A DNA stretch of 64,000 bases from Brienomyrus brachyistius (taxonomy: Eukaryota; Chordata; Actinopteri; Osteoglossiformes; Mormyridae), in assembly GCF_023856365.1 (NCBI RefSeq), contig NC_064548.1:12511642-12575641 (forward strand). The letters run 5' to 3'. Each line of letters opens with the position of its first letter. Within the stretch, counting starts at the first letter, position 1. A program made the position numbers and the translations under genes. Positions 26,361 through 38,600 of the stretch are shown piece after piece. The notes below the pieces were generated by a model that saw only the letters and a program-made list of their open reading frames with translations, had not been told where the DNA came from and did no database searches.

Positions 26361-27124
26361 CTTTATAGCAAAAATTGGGATTTGCGGGTACTTAAGAGAT
26401 TGCCTTGGAAATTATCTTTGTCACACCAATAACAAACAAATCCCGAGGTCCGCCCTCTTTAATATTAGGATTAGAGTCTGTAACTCCTATAGGCGAATTT
26501 AAGCAGTTTTATTGCAACCAAATCCAAGTGATATATCAAAGCGAAAATTCCATTTTAAGCCTATTCATATGTGGCCATCCGACTTTGGGGATTTTTGTCA
26601 CCCAGCGGCCTCTCTGCGTGCTTGTGTTTTCTATCAGTAAGCTCAGCAAATGTGGGATTTCGCTGCATGTGCAATGGATGCCAGAGATAAAATACAAAGT
26701 TACGCATAAGGCGAATTTTTATTTAATTTCCTTTTTTTTTAGATTTTCAATAGAATAATACAAATATCAGATAAGAGAAGTTTATATTGGAGATATTTTT
26801 GTTGTGGAGCAAAACCACCCCTGCGCGCGTCTGTGAGAGTAAATGGCCATGAATGACGTCTCACACATTCCTTGAAATTAACCATAAAACCATAAGGGAA
26901 GAAATAACCGCGGTGACAACGAAGGCATTTTGAAAAGATCAGGCTATGACTGAAAAATAATCGCTAAACCCCGCGTGGACTTTCGGCATATGAACAAAAA
27001 ACGATATGTGGGGAAAATAACAGCTACAGCTAACGAATATGCTGAATATGACTAGATTTTATCCGCGGAAGCAATGGTCTCGTAAACAGAAATAGTTAAA
27101 AATGTTTTGTCGTATAGTAAGTGC

Positions 27125-27157
27125 TCTTATTTCTTCTTCTTCTTCTTCTTCTTCTTC

Positions 27158-27200
<43 letters not shown>

Positions 27201-27355
27201 TACTACTATTATTATTATTAGTAGTAGTAGTAGTAGTAGTAGTAGCATGGAATACATTCTAATAATGACAATAATAATTTATGCCAGACACCTATCTAAT
27301 ACATACATACGAAATCGTAAGAACACTCCTGTTATTATTATTATTATTATTATGT
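27125..27355. repeat. Compound trinucleotide microsatellites (TTC, TTA, TAG, ATT)
   Basis: TTC repeats (27129-27160) pass into TTA (27161-27200), short TAC/TTA, then TAG (27221-27245). A separate ATT block lies at 27331-27353. Confidence 0.95.
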
Positions 27356-27764
27356 TTTTTCAATTTCGATATTTCATCAAATAATTTTCGATGTTTGCAT
27401 TTTTGCGTTTGTGGCGGAACAATATATTCAAATGTTATAATAATCTGAAAAAGAAAAATACAAAAATGCAAATATACTTTAATTGTTCTAGATGAATGAT
27501 TCAAACCCTAAAAAATTAAATTACTGATGTTTACGGTAGATCTATGTAAGTCAATATCCGATGATGTAGGCTACTGCTGCCAGTGTCTCGAAAAACCGCG
27601 GCTACCGAAACTTACGTCAGATCTCTATACATGTGTTGGTTTTTAGTTGGAATTAAAATCTGCCATGCAAACAATCAATTCGAGCAAAAAACAGACAACA
27701 ATCAAACAAACCCAACAACAGAAGGAGAAAAACTAAAAACACGCAGAAGTTCTTCAGTAGAACA

Positions 27765-27783
27765 ACAGTGCCCTCTAGTGGCT
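27765..27783 (-). promoter_or_regulatory. CTCF-like binding motif between hoxd9 and hoxd4
   Basis: The minus strand reads CCACTAGAGGGCAC (27781-27768), a full match to the vertebrate CTCF core consensus CCASYAGRKGGCRS. It lies about 2 kb downstream of hoxd9. The motif points to lower coordinates, the hoxd3 side of the cluster. Several CTCF sites are known in tetrapod HoxD clusters. Occupancy is not shown by sequence. Confidence 0.6.
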
Positions 27784-28349
27784 ACACGATTAACTTCAAT
27801 GGAACCAGTGCGGATATCCAGTTTTCTCCCAGATCAGTGTTACTATCTTAATATATAACATCAGAACATAAATATTTACATTTTAACAATTTTTTAGTTA
27901 CACATTAGACTTTATATCTGTTTCCAAATGTAGGTATGCATTTTCAAATAAAATATATAAATTTAACCTTAAAGAACTTTTCGTTTCTAGGAATGTAAGA
28001 TTTTTTTCTCTTCCAAAAATGGATGTTAAAACATTTTAGCATATTTTACGTAAAAGTGCATTATGCAATGTAAGATGAGAATGGAAGGCATGTTAGCTGA
28101 GGTATAAAGGAAATAAAACGATTTTGATCGTTTCAGTTCTGAATGAATCGAAAGGTCGGGATGCATAAATGCGAATTCCTGTGTATTTCGGGAATTGATT
28201 CCCTCTTCGAAGTGCGAACAGATAATTTATCGACCAGACACCCAGTAACAAAAGTGTCTACATTTTAGCTTGTCACCCACAGACAAAACACCCAAATAAA
28301 ATAGTTTCAAAGACGAGTACAATTACAACCCTCCTCCATAAAGCCATTT

Positions 28350-28510
28350 AGACCAGACGTCTAGCCAATCTCTATGGCTTTATTGGGGCCCAGTTTCTTC
28401 CTGCTTTAAAGTAATTCTAGGTAAAGGTTTGCCAATAAACCGGGATCAGAGCAACACCTTTCCCCAATCATAAACAATTTATTAGTACCATATTACTCAA
28501 CAAAACACCA
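28350..28510. promoter_or_regulatory. Block of CCAAT and Hox/Cdx-like motifs 3' of hoxd9
   Basis: Within 160 bases there are several CCAAT/ATTGG boxes and TTTATTGG, CAATAAA, CATAAA and TTTATTAG motifs. These resemble CCAAT-factor and posterior Hox/Cdx sites, with higher motif density than the surrounding sequence. Candidate enhancer only. Confidence 0.3.
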
Positions 28511-29739
28511 CTAAATAAACGTGGGTAAATTGTTGAGCGGTTCCTTAGACCAGTTGCCCAACAGGGCTAATTTAAAATTGCAATTTGCTAAAATATAAAA
28601 TGTCATATAACAACTCAAGTTACAAAGGCACGCATGTTTAGGTCGTTGCATGCTTAGTCGCAATATTCGATTTGTAAAACGTTTAGAAACAAGATAAACT
28701 CGTGAAATATTACATAAGGAGCATTATTCGCAGTTTCATGCTGAAATATTTCGGTTTAGAGCGTTTTTCATCCTCCCACATTTTATACTGATATATCCTC
28801 GATGTGAAAGTCATATTTTTTAACAAAACTGAAGAGCGTGAAACCACAAAGCAGACGTAGGACTATTCGCAGCATGAGAACTACACTAAGTACTACAGAC
28901 AATGTTTTTCTAAGTAAGATTAAACTGATGCATATTGTGACTTAGCCTGAGTAACGAGGCATATGTTTTACATTTACTTAATAAACTGCAGGCCAACGAA
29001 CTTCAACTCATGGTGGCATTACCTTGCTTTGTCCCTGATTCAGGTATATATGAGCATTACATATAACATTAAGCCATCAAGAGACATTAAATAAAATAGA
29101 CTCGTATCCGTTGCCAGAAATGTAAATTTTATAAGGTATTGGACAATATCCTACATATAATTAATTAAAAATTATATTTAGACATTGCATCTATGCATTT
29201 TCACAGGCCTGTTATACATACCCAGTTCGAAATTCGTAATACAATATCCACCCAAGGAAATTCACATATATACGCTTTGTGTAAGCTTTTCATCTTTGTA
29301 ATTTAGAAAACAACACGTTTATTCTTTTCTGAATATGTACATACTGATTTTGCGCGTGTTCAAGAACTAACTATTACAACCGTTATAGGTTACACATAGC
29401 TGCAACCATTACCAGGCAATTAAGCACATTTCCCAGGTGATTATAAACTAACTTATATATTAAGTATTTTCGTGATCGGATAACAACTGGATTCCCAGTT
29501 ACAGTGTAGGATTAATTTAGACTCAAATTTTATTTTTGTTGAAAAGCAAGAAAACACAAATGTAGACAATTTAACCGTTCCATTAATTCTACGAACAATT
29601 TAACAGAGAAACTAAACAGTCATATCTGATACACAAGCTTCTATGAAATTTTAATTCTAACACATTACTTGTCACCATATACACACCTAAGAGAGAAAGA
29701 CTTTAGAGTTCAGTTCTTGTACTTTCATTCCAGCGTAAG

Positions 29740-30822
29740 TCATTGTTGATCCTTATTACCCCTCTCTCTTGTCATCTTTTTCATTTTCATTCTTCTGTTC
29801 TGGAACCAGATCTTCACCTGCCTTTCAGTTAAATTAAGAATTCTAGCGACTTCGTAGCGACGATCTCTTGTCAGGTACATATTATATAGGAATTCTTTTT
29901 CCAGTTCTAGTGTTTGAAATTTCGTGTACGGACATCGCTTCTTTCTTGTTGAGCGAGCATGAATCCAGTTAGCAGCCGGATTGTCTGGAATAGAATAATG
30001 GTAACTTTAAAAACACAAAAACACGTAAGCACAACTAAAAAGATTAACAGATTACGTGAAACTCACAGACTTCGGTATAAGTGTAGGATCGGCAAATGTA
30101 GTAATGTAATATTTGCAATTAGCACACAAATTTCAGTTGTGAAGATAGTTCATTCGAACTAGCTATAGTAAGACTCTGGACATTTTTATTGGTTAGTAAA
30201 ACCCCCAGTTTTACACACACTGCTCGCACAGTTTCTGGGGCTGTAAATCAAGGAGCAATTTCTTTTACTTACTTGGGTCAAGTTGCTGCTGCTTCTCTTC
30301 TCTGGGCTCGCTTTGACTCGAAATATCGCTGCCAGCTGGTTCTTTAGTTGCATTGTCTTTACTGTCTGGTACCGCTCCACAAACATATTCAGGCACTATC
30401 GGAGTCTGTGCCTCGAAAGTAGAGCACTCAGTCCTTTTCGACGGTAAACTTTCAGGCTTCGTCCCGTAATGCCGACTGCTTGAATGGAATCCAGAAAAAG
30501 ACACAGAGTTCGATATAGGGTCTATCCATGAGCGAACGTATCTGTTATCTGCCGCTGTAAGGTGGGACTGTGGCACGTATGGATGGTAAATTCCCGACAC
30601 TGCGGCGGTGGACGGTGGGTGAACCGAGGACCAAGACGTAGGGAAGACGGCAGACTTTGGTGCATAACTGCAGGAAGAAAAATCAGCATTATCCCCTACA
30701 CCTGATGGCCTTGAGGTCGTGGCGTGCGAGCCCTGGACAAAGCGAGCTCCGTACACATCATCTGCTTCGTGTCCTATTATGGAGTCCACATAATAATTAC
30801 TAATTGTACTACTGGTCGACAT
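29740..30822 (-). CDS. hoxd9: Homeobox protein Hox-D9 (two exons)
   Basis: Posterior-class (Abd-B type) Hox transcription factor of group 9, acting in trunk and fin/limb patterning. Exons are 30822-30273 and 29984-29740, with a 288-bp intron (donor gtaagt, acceptor attccag) splitting an Asn codon after its first base. The product is 264 aa. The N-terminus [22 protein letters not shown] is typical of Hox9. Exon 2 has no start codon of its own and was recovered by reading from the splice site; it begins [17 protein letters not shown] and stops at TGA 29742-29740. The homeodomain spans about 196-255 ([11 protein letters not shown]... [13 protein letters not shown]). The conserved Trp190 in NWIHA serves as the PBX-contacting residue of posterior Hox proteins. 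hoxd10 lies 2.8 kb upstream. Group 9 is certain; D rests on N-terminal similarity and position. Confidence 0.95.
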
Positions 30823-30980
30823 TTTTGGATCCCTTCGTAGTCATATAAAAGGTTACACTGTTACAGATACCTTCTCTCTGAACAATCATAGTATTTTTGC
30901 TGGCTTCATCTTCAGCTATTGGTTGCATGAATCACGTGACCATATTTACCAATAAAGTGAGTAAATCAATCCGCATATAA
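30823..30980 (-). promoter_or_regulatory. hoxd9 proximal promoter region (G-box and CCAAT box)
   Basis: CACGTG at 30933-30938, about 111 bases upstream of the start codon, in the context ATCACGTGACC. A CCAAT box (ATTGG on the plus strand at about 30918-30922) lies between it and the gene. The arrangement resembles the hoxd4 promoter. Confidence 0.5.
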
Positions 30981-32662
30981 CGGTATTTTAAATTTCGACA
31001 TATTATCACTAACACGAACCGTACTTTATTTAACTGTATATGCAGCCTTTAATAAGTAAAGTAGTTGCTAGATCTACTTGTTTAAACAAATATTACTGCG
31101 GAGGGCGGTCCGGGACTATTTCTTTACGTCGGCTGGAAAAAAACACCCATTTATTTCATAACCACCCCTCTGTATTGATGCTTTGGCAAATTATTTCAAA
31201 TGTGTGTAAAATCTTACAAGAAATCGCCGTGATATGTCGCGCACTCGACTCTTGTAAAATATTTTTATAGGCTCGTCAGTTGTAACTCCTCGTAAAATGT
31301 TCGTAATAACACGCTATAAAATGAAGAATACGGTTTTTAACGGATTTGCGAATAACTTTATTTCTGCTGTTTGTTCCATAGTCATCCGATCAAGTTTGCT
31401 CAGGTATTGTTGTATATGTGGCCTAAGAAGTAATCTTTGTGTACTGATTGTATTTATTAGGAAGCACGTCATAATGTTTTTATGTCTATCAATAAATTTT
31501 TTATGAGGTGCATTTGATTATACATTAATGTGCCCTTAATAAAAACGGACTCTCGCAGTTACCAAGTGTCTGCACAAAGATGTTCAATTGTTTTTCTTCT
31601 GGAAATTCTTTTTTTAAGGCCCGAGACCAAAGGTTTACCGTGCAGTGCAAAACATACAAGAAATATTTTTTTCATATTGACAATTCTTACACGCGTTACT
31701 CTGGCCAAAAGATTTAGGATATATACGTGATACTGTCCGTATGTGTGTGGAAACGGTTTTATAAGTATGTAAATGGCGTACGACTTGACTATTCTGCACC
31801 ATTTTTGTGCATTTTGTTACCCAGGGAATTCGTTACCAGATACTAATCTGAGTTCTCTACAAGAACATTTGGTGAGAAACTACATCGAAATTTAAAAAGG
31901 AAATCAAGTCTCTAAAAACTGAAAATGGTAATACCTACCACAGTAAATCTATATTTTAGCTTGTTTTTTCTGCATAACATAACTACAAATAACGCAAATA
32001 TGTAACGTTTTATAATCCCTACCTCTGAACGCCAGAAAGTCTAGATTTCCACCGTACAATCATATATAAATACATAGACGGTAACATAAATATAAGTGCA
32101 TATAAGCTAAAAACCTAACCAAAAATATTTTTATCCATCCGTTTCCATAAATGCAGCTTATTTAACTTGTAGGCAGTTTATGCGTCAGGCCTACTGTGTG
32201 ATAAATATCAATTGTGCGTCTTTGTGTCAATATATTTATATATCCATAAACATGTAATTTTTACAGAAATGTAATTTACCTGCATTTGTGGTTTATTCGT
32301 TTGCACCACGTGCGCGAACTCATTTTAAAGTAAGGAATAATCATGTTCGAATGCTGAATGAAGAGATGGCCTTTTGTACATTTAAACATGCGTAGTGGTA
32401 CATACGTTATTATACATACTAAAAATATTTATTAACATCAGATGTAACGTCATCGTTTTTTGCTAGGTAATATACATCCACTTTTCACAATTATACTTCA
32501 CATCCTGCGCAAAGCAATGAAAACTGCGTATATCAGTATCAAACGTAAGATACTGAGGGGAGTCCTCAGTCATCTGGAATTCCACTTGATAAATTTGATA
32601 AATTAAGATTTTATTAACATATAGGAAAAAGGCACCAAAGCTTGCATAGCGTAAAATATAAC

Positions 32663-32703
<41 letters not shown>

Positions 32704-33622
32704 AAATAGATACAGTTTTCTCTGTAAAACTCAGGAGTGGAATATATAGCAAAAAAAATCATACGTCGGAAATGAATTTTCTATAAACACGTAGGATATT
32801 GGATAAAGAGATATATTTTTAAATTGTGGCTAATATTTGGTTACTACATATTACAGTATAGTATAATACTTATACTATATTTTGTGTGTCTGCATGAAAT
32901 TACGATTATTTCAAAGGCAACAAACATTACTAATTATATGGTATTTAGAAAAATCGGCATTATTTTTTGAAGGTTACATTTTATATTTGCTGAATTTGTA
33001 AGTGTTTCGCTGTTTACATCGGTAATGGTATTATTGTTACATTTTTAATTTGAATGATCCAAGTGATTTACATCAGTACAAATGATCAGCATGTAGACAG
33101 ACTTTAATTTATTGCAGGGTACATGCCACAAAACATGCATTGAAGTTACACCCATATATTAACGATATTTAGCACAGATACTATACAGCAACTTGCAACT
33201 TCGACTGGATAAAATTGAAACATTATAGGCTACTCTTATCAACGAATATTTCCCATGATAATTGCCAGCAATAAATGTGCTTTCATATTCAGTGTTATAA
33301 TAATCTTCAACTAATTTCAATCAGCAAGTGTCTAGTACGAAGATGCCTTTGTCATGAACAATAACAAACACTCCCGTAGTGGGAATCTGAAATTTTTAAT
33401 AATTTAAGACGTATGTAAGACAGTTACCCTGTGAAACATATTTAAAGTACACAACGCGTCACTTGTATATACGACCAAAAAAGTAATAACTAAACACGAA
33501 GTAGCAAATACAAGTCACAGTATCTGAACGTGGAACATAAAATATGGCTAATTGACCCCAGCAAATAGTTCACATGAGAAAAGGTAAACAGTGGAAAGAG
33601 CGGAAATGCACTGGGCAGACGC
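30980..33622. other. hoxd9-hoxd10 intergenic, no gene seen
   Basis: AT-rich, with no coding gene and no mir-196 hairpin (mir-196 sits at this position in other Hox clusters but not in HoxD). Contains an (AT)n microsatellite at 32668-32701 and a CACGTG at 32307-32312. The right end should hold the hoxd10 3' UTR. Confidence 0.6.
32668..32701. repeat. (AT)n microsatellite
   Basis: About 34 bases of uninterrupted AT dinucleotide between hoxd9 and hoxd10. Confidence 0.95.
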
Positions 33623-35465
33623 TCACGAAAACGTAAGATTTGAGGTAAGTTCTCGAATTCGATTCTCTCTGCTCATCTTTTTCAGCTTCATCCTGCGGTT
33701 CTGAAACCAAATCTTGACTTGTCTGTCGGTAAGGTTGACACTTTTACTGATCTCTAGACGGCGCTCTCGAGTCAGGTACATATTAAATAAAAATTCCTTT
33801 TCTAATTCCAGGGTCTGGTGCTTTGTGTAAGGACATCTCTTTTTTCTTCCACTTTTTGCAGTTAACCAGTTGCTTGTTGGGGGGTCGTTTTTACATTCTG
33901 AAAAAGATGACAAAATAAACAAACTTAGTAAATGCTGGAGAACACTGGGTAGTTTCCGTAAGATAAATACAATTTTGTGAGTATTCCAGCAATCCATTTT
34001 AACCACCAAAATAGCGGATTGTGATAGAAATACATTTGAAAAGCACATTTTTTAATTTATAATCAAACAACATGCCATATTTCTACACATGTTCAACTGA
34101 ACACAATAACAGTGATTGCTATGTATTAAATTGCATCGATATACGTTAAGATTAAACCCGACAACGATTTTCATTCCCCCAGTTTACCTTTACAGAACTG
34201 CTTGTGAAAAAAAACATCCATAATCATTGACAGCACTGCTTCCAATATTGTTCATTGTTACAAAAAATGAGAAAACCGTCCCTAACGCACAGAGAATCCC
34301 AACCATTTAACTAGAAAAGCAAAGTAAACAAAATAAAATTTATAAAAAATATTTATTAGAATCATCCACATAGAAAAAATCAGTCAAATAAAGCCAGATA
34401 ACAAAATAACACCGAACAATAACAGTACTGCACGTAAAGTAGCTACAGTGCACTGAAGACCGTTAAAAAGAAAAGATTAAACCTAACATACCATTTGACG
34501 TGATAAAAAACATAATTACATCTTTAAACGAATAAAATTAAATAAAAACTCACATCTGCATCCCGTAGTCTAGAAAACGACAAGACTGTTTCCTGTGGAA
34601 GCATTTTACTGTAACTTGAGTAAGACTCTCATTAAACATTACGACTTTAGGGTTGTTTGTGTTTTATACTGGTTTTTATGGTGGTGGGGCGTTCGTATAA
34701 CACCACGACAGGATTCATCCCTTTATTGTACCCACCTTTCGCTTCCGTCTGTGCCAATTCGGGGCTTGAAGCTGACACTTCAGAGAAGGAATTTTTCTCC
34801 TCTTGCACACTCACGTTTGGATCCGGGCTTCCCGCCGGTGTAGGTGTCTTGATCGCGTCTCGGTTACTCGGAATTTCTATTATTTTCTTCTCCGCCTCGG
34901 GAACCGAAGACAGCTGCGATTTTGGAATAACTCTGTTTAGTTGCAGGATGGTGTTCGGGCTCGTTTCGTGATTAAAGTCTTGGTTTTTCCCAGATGCATA
35001 GGTCTGGCTCAGTCTGAAATAGCCCGGAACCGGGATTTCGGAACCATCGACAGAACAAGGTTCAGGAACAAGGTTAGAATACGTGGGGATTTCGGACGAG
35101 TTGACCTTTGCTCTTTTGTCGGAGTACATACAGCAATTACTTTCTTCTTTAATGCTTTGTGAAAAAGTACAAGAGGACATCTGGATGGAAGTGTGCTCTA
35201 TTCTGCACGGTCTGTCCGGATCTGCCCAATTGTCAATTTGAGGTATATACGAATGGGCATTCATGCCCATGTTTTGGTGGCTAAGTTCTCCCCTTTTACC
35301 AAGAGACGGCAGAAGTCCACAGGTCTGCATCCCATAAGTTCCCATTTCTGTACTGGATGGCATGTACATGTTGCTGCTGGAGTAAAGGCTATCGGTCCTG
35401 CAAGCATTGATCAAAGAGTCAACTAAAAAAGTATTGGCAGCGGGAGAGCTGTTGGGAAAGGACAT
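33623..35465 (-). CDS. hoxd10: Homeobox protein Hox-D10 (two exons)
   Basis: Group 10 Abd-B class transcription factor, acting in lumbosacral/posterior trunk and appendage patterning. Exons are 35465-34736 and 33897-33623, with an 838-bp intron (acceptor tctttttcag) splitting a Glu codon after its first base. The product is 334 aa, close to the tetrapod length of 340. The N-terminus [19 protein letters not shown] and the internal [14 protein letters not shown] and [15 protein letters not shown] are diagnostic of Hoxd10. The homeodomain spans about 260-319, preceded by [15 protein letters not shown] (the Hox10 M1 motif) and followed by [15 protein letters not shown] (the M2-containing tail). 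Both motifs are linked to rib suppression by group 10. No anomaly seen. D assignment is very secure. Confidence 0.97.
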
Positions 35466-35690
35466 TTTGGAAATGTGTTAAAGAAGAGAGAGATGTCCTC
35501 TATAGGCTGACATATCTAGCAAAACAATCCCGTGTAGCTCAGGATGCCTCTCAGCTACCACATGACAACCACACCAATGAAATTTGAAAATGGCCTTGAG
35601 ATGCAGCCTCTTTTCTTGTCACGTGGACGCTCGAGCGCTTCGGAGGGTTTTCAAATGTGGTCAACAGCGACATCTAGAACAAGGACTTGA
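35466..35690 (-). promoter_or_regulatory. hoxd10 proximal promoter region (G-box)
   Basis: CACGTG at 35620-35625, about 155 bases upstream of the start codon, with a CCAAT near 35573 between it and the gene. At about 35669-35679, gcgacatctag is a weak CTCF-like sequence that I do not count as a site. Confidence 0.45.
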
Positions 35691-38600
35691 AATTGATTTC
35701 AAGACAACAACTTAAACGGGCATTTAACACGTCTTCTCACTCTTCCCCGAAGAAGCACAAACAACAACGCATATAAAAATGTGCAAATGGTTTCTTGAAC
35801 TACTTTGAAGACCGATTTACACGGGGCATCATTTTTAATTTTTAAAAATGTTTTTGTTTGTAAAGCTAATTCCAAGTTCAAGATGAAAATTGTTTATTAG
35901 ACTGCAATATTAAAATGACTTTCATCATAACATATTGCTTTTGTTAATGAAGCCTTTGCTGTGTTTAAAGTGCTAAGGCATAGAAACGCTCACGCAGTAT
36001 TGTATATTAAAACAGGAAACTAACTGCTGAGGTGTTCAAGAATTTGAAATTGAACTCTTTTGCAATATAAGTCCATTTCACACTGTTCCTTGAACTTCGA
36101 CATTTTGGGTATAATTCCTGGAATAATATACATTTTGTTTTATAGGCTAAGTAAAAGCATTTTTGCCTGCCACAGTCGGAGTATCAAAGGTTGTTTAATT
36201 TATGAATGTATATTAAGGAGAATCAGGGCGATCAATATATTTCTCATCTGCATTCGAGAGCTTTCTGGTAATTTTCCTGCTCCCGAGGCTTTTCCGAGAA
36301 TTATACTCCTAGTTAAAGCAGGTGTTCAGCTATTTTATTAAGATATCGATTGTGGCTTTGTAAAAGATAGGATGCGCACATTTTAATTTGTAAGATATTG
36401 GCAGCATTATGAATTGTTAGAAAGCGGTATTTGGTCAGGTTTTATTTTAAAAATTAAATTAATGAAATGGGTGCATTAACGTGCGCAAAATACATAGCAT
36501 TAGCACATACATAGCGTTCACAACGTATATTGCCACGAAAGCTGAAAACAGATTGAAAAGCATGCAATACAATATTGGTTTACAAAATGATACAATGCTA
36601 TTTCAATAGCCCTCTTTGTGATAGATACGTAACAAAAAATAAACTAAACAATAAGCATTGGGACACTAATCTATAATTATAAAGCGCATTCTTTCGTTCT
36701 GAAAAACTGCATCAGCGCACCTTTGTTTTAGGCCGTTCACAGTTTTCCAGAACAGTAATCCTTTTCCACAGTATTGTAATATAACGCGTTAATATTTTTG
36801 CATTGTGCCATTTTTATATTTAGTTGTAAATTAATGTCATTTCGAAACTGAATTTGATGTGATACGAGCAAATAGTAATATAGATGGAATGACCAATGTT
36901 TTGACACGATCACCATGCCTGCAATACTGGAAAATCTTTTTCGACACAACAGACAGTAGGTTTAAGTCCCTCCGAACTGACGCTAAGATGGGAGTATTTG
37001 TACTGCTCGTTCTCACAGCATTTAACTTCCTACAGAATCTTATGAACTGAGAACTCGCAAACAAAGAAAATACCTTAATATGAAACTTCATAAGGAACAA
37101 AAAATTGTTAATCCGGGTAGTCCTGCCCGGATAACTGTAACTCAGTCTAGCTAATAACTAATAGTGTTTTTGTTGCATATATCTGTTCATCTAAGAAACC
37201 CTGACAAAAATACTCATATAATGGATCTTTTCCGTGCGAGCATTCATGGTGCATCATATATTCTTCATATTATTTGAATAATATCAAAAGCAATGGAAGG
37301 TCGTGGAGACACAATAATGAAAAAACACACAAACAACACAAACCTATGAAAAACACAACACAAAATATAAAACATTGTGTGTCAAAAGTAGTAACAGTAA
37401 CAGTTGTAGAGTAACATGATAAAATGGAGATCTTAGGCATAAAAATGTTCAATGCTATTTTTGTACCTCCAACTTCTCTTGGATATTTATGTAAACTCTG
37501 CTCATTGTTATTTTTGGCGTTACAATAGTGCATTAAAAGTAACATTTCTTTCCTGTGTTTTGTGTAGACACACCAGGACAATTTCCAAAAGCAGGAATCC
37601 TGTGTTATTAAAACAAGCATCTTTATCGCTAAACAAATATTGGATTCACAATTTACATTTATATTTTTAACAACTTAATATATTTAATTCCACCGGATTA
37701 GTAAATAAGTCTTAAAAAGAAAACTGCACTTATATTATGAATTGATGCTACTGCACACATACACACGCTATCTCATTTTCATTTATTTTCAACTGTCTAG
37801 CATATTACATAAATAGTTTTTTAAAAAAATCTTTTATTCTTTATATTTGAAACATCCACCCAGGTGCTTCATGGTTTTCATTTGTAAATCAGATTCATAA
37901 GACAATATTTCCCTGTACCAAACGACGACTTTGCAAAGCAGACGCGTTTGTTGTAGCTCACAACATACATATCTCACGTCTAAACCTGTTTTCTTCTTAT
38001 TCAGCTGGATAGCATCATTAAAACAGCAGAAGACGTTTTCCCTCCAAACTAAAAATATTTCAGCTTGAGGTAGCTGTACAGCATTTTGCCTAACCGTGTA
38101 TAAGAAAACATTTTCCTGCCATTTACCAAACTAAGAAATGTGTGTTCATATATTTTAACATGCACGTATATACACAATTCAAGTAATTCAATAATTTTTT
38201 TTCTGTTCAATGATTTAAATAAGATTCCGGATAATAAAATTAAATGACGAAATAACTGGAAATATTGAAATGCCAATTACTGCCGGTCTCCTTACTCAAA
38301 TCATTCATAATTTTCAACCGCCTATTATCCAACCTAAACTGGTTCCAAAGAACGCACATGCATGTAGCAACAACAATAATAACGACGGCAATAATAATAA
38401 TGGTGTAGTCATAGTAAGAATTCATAAAACTGAGCGATTACATATGTTGCAATAACGCCATCCTGTGGTTATTATCAGAAATTACAAAAATAACGGAATT
38501 TTTGCGTATATCCTAATGTTATGTATCCACGTATAAGTCTACAAATTCAAATGGCACCCAGTAGTCAATCAGTTCAACAGACTAATATAGACTGTTCTGA

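Larger units (their letters stand above)
19061..29739. other. mir-10b to hoxd9 interval; hoxd8 absent
   Basis: Over 10 kb with no homeobox or other coding gene on either strand. hoxd8 (and hoxd5-7, lost in all gnathostome HoxD clusters) would lie here. What remains are isolated promoter-like and insulator-like motifs (21811, 22872, 22972 and 27768), GC-richer islands at 20930-21190 and 23760-23990, a block of CCAAT/Hox-like motifs at 28350-28510, a PBX-HOX site at 25059 and microsatellites at 26140-26360 and 27125-27355. The right end contains the hoxd9 3' UTR. Confidence 0.7.

Noticed and set aside
26050..26502. 150-codon open frame
   Set aside because: Translation of AT/GT microsatellites (runs of Tyr-Ile and Cys-Val).
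30980..33622. mir-196 hairpin between hoxd9 and hoxd10
   Set aside because: No mir-196 mature sequence seen on either strand; HoxD clusters lack it.
35664..35680. CTCF-like sequence upstream of hoxd10
   Set aside because: agcgacatctag has more than one mismatch in the strong core positions; not counted.
38456..38468. CTCF-like sequence between hoxd10 and hoxd11
   Set aside because: CCACAGGATGGCG differs from the core at two informative positions; left out of the orientation argument.
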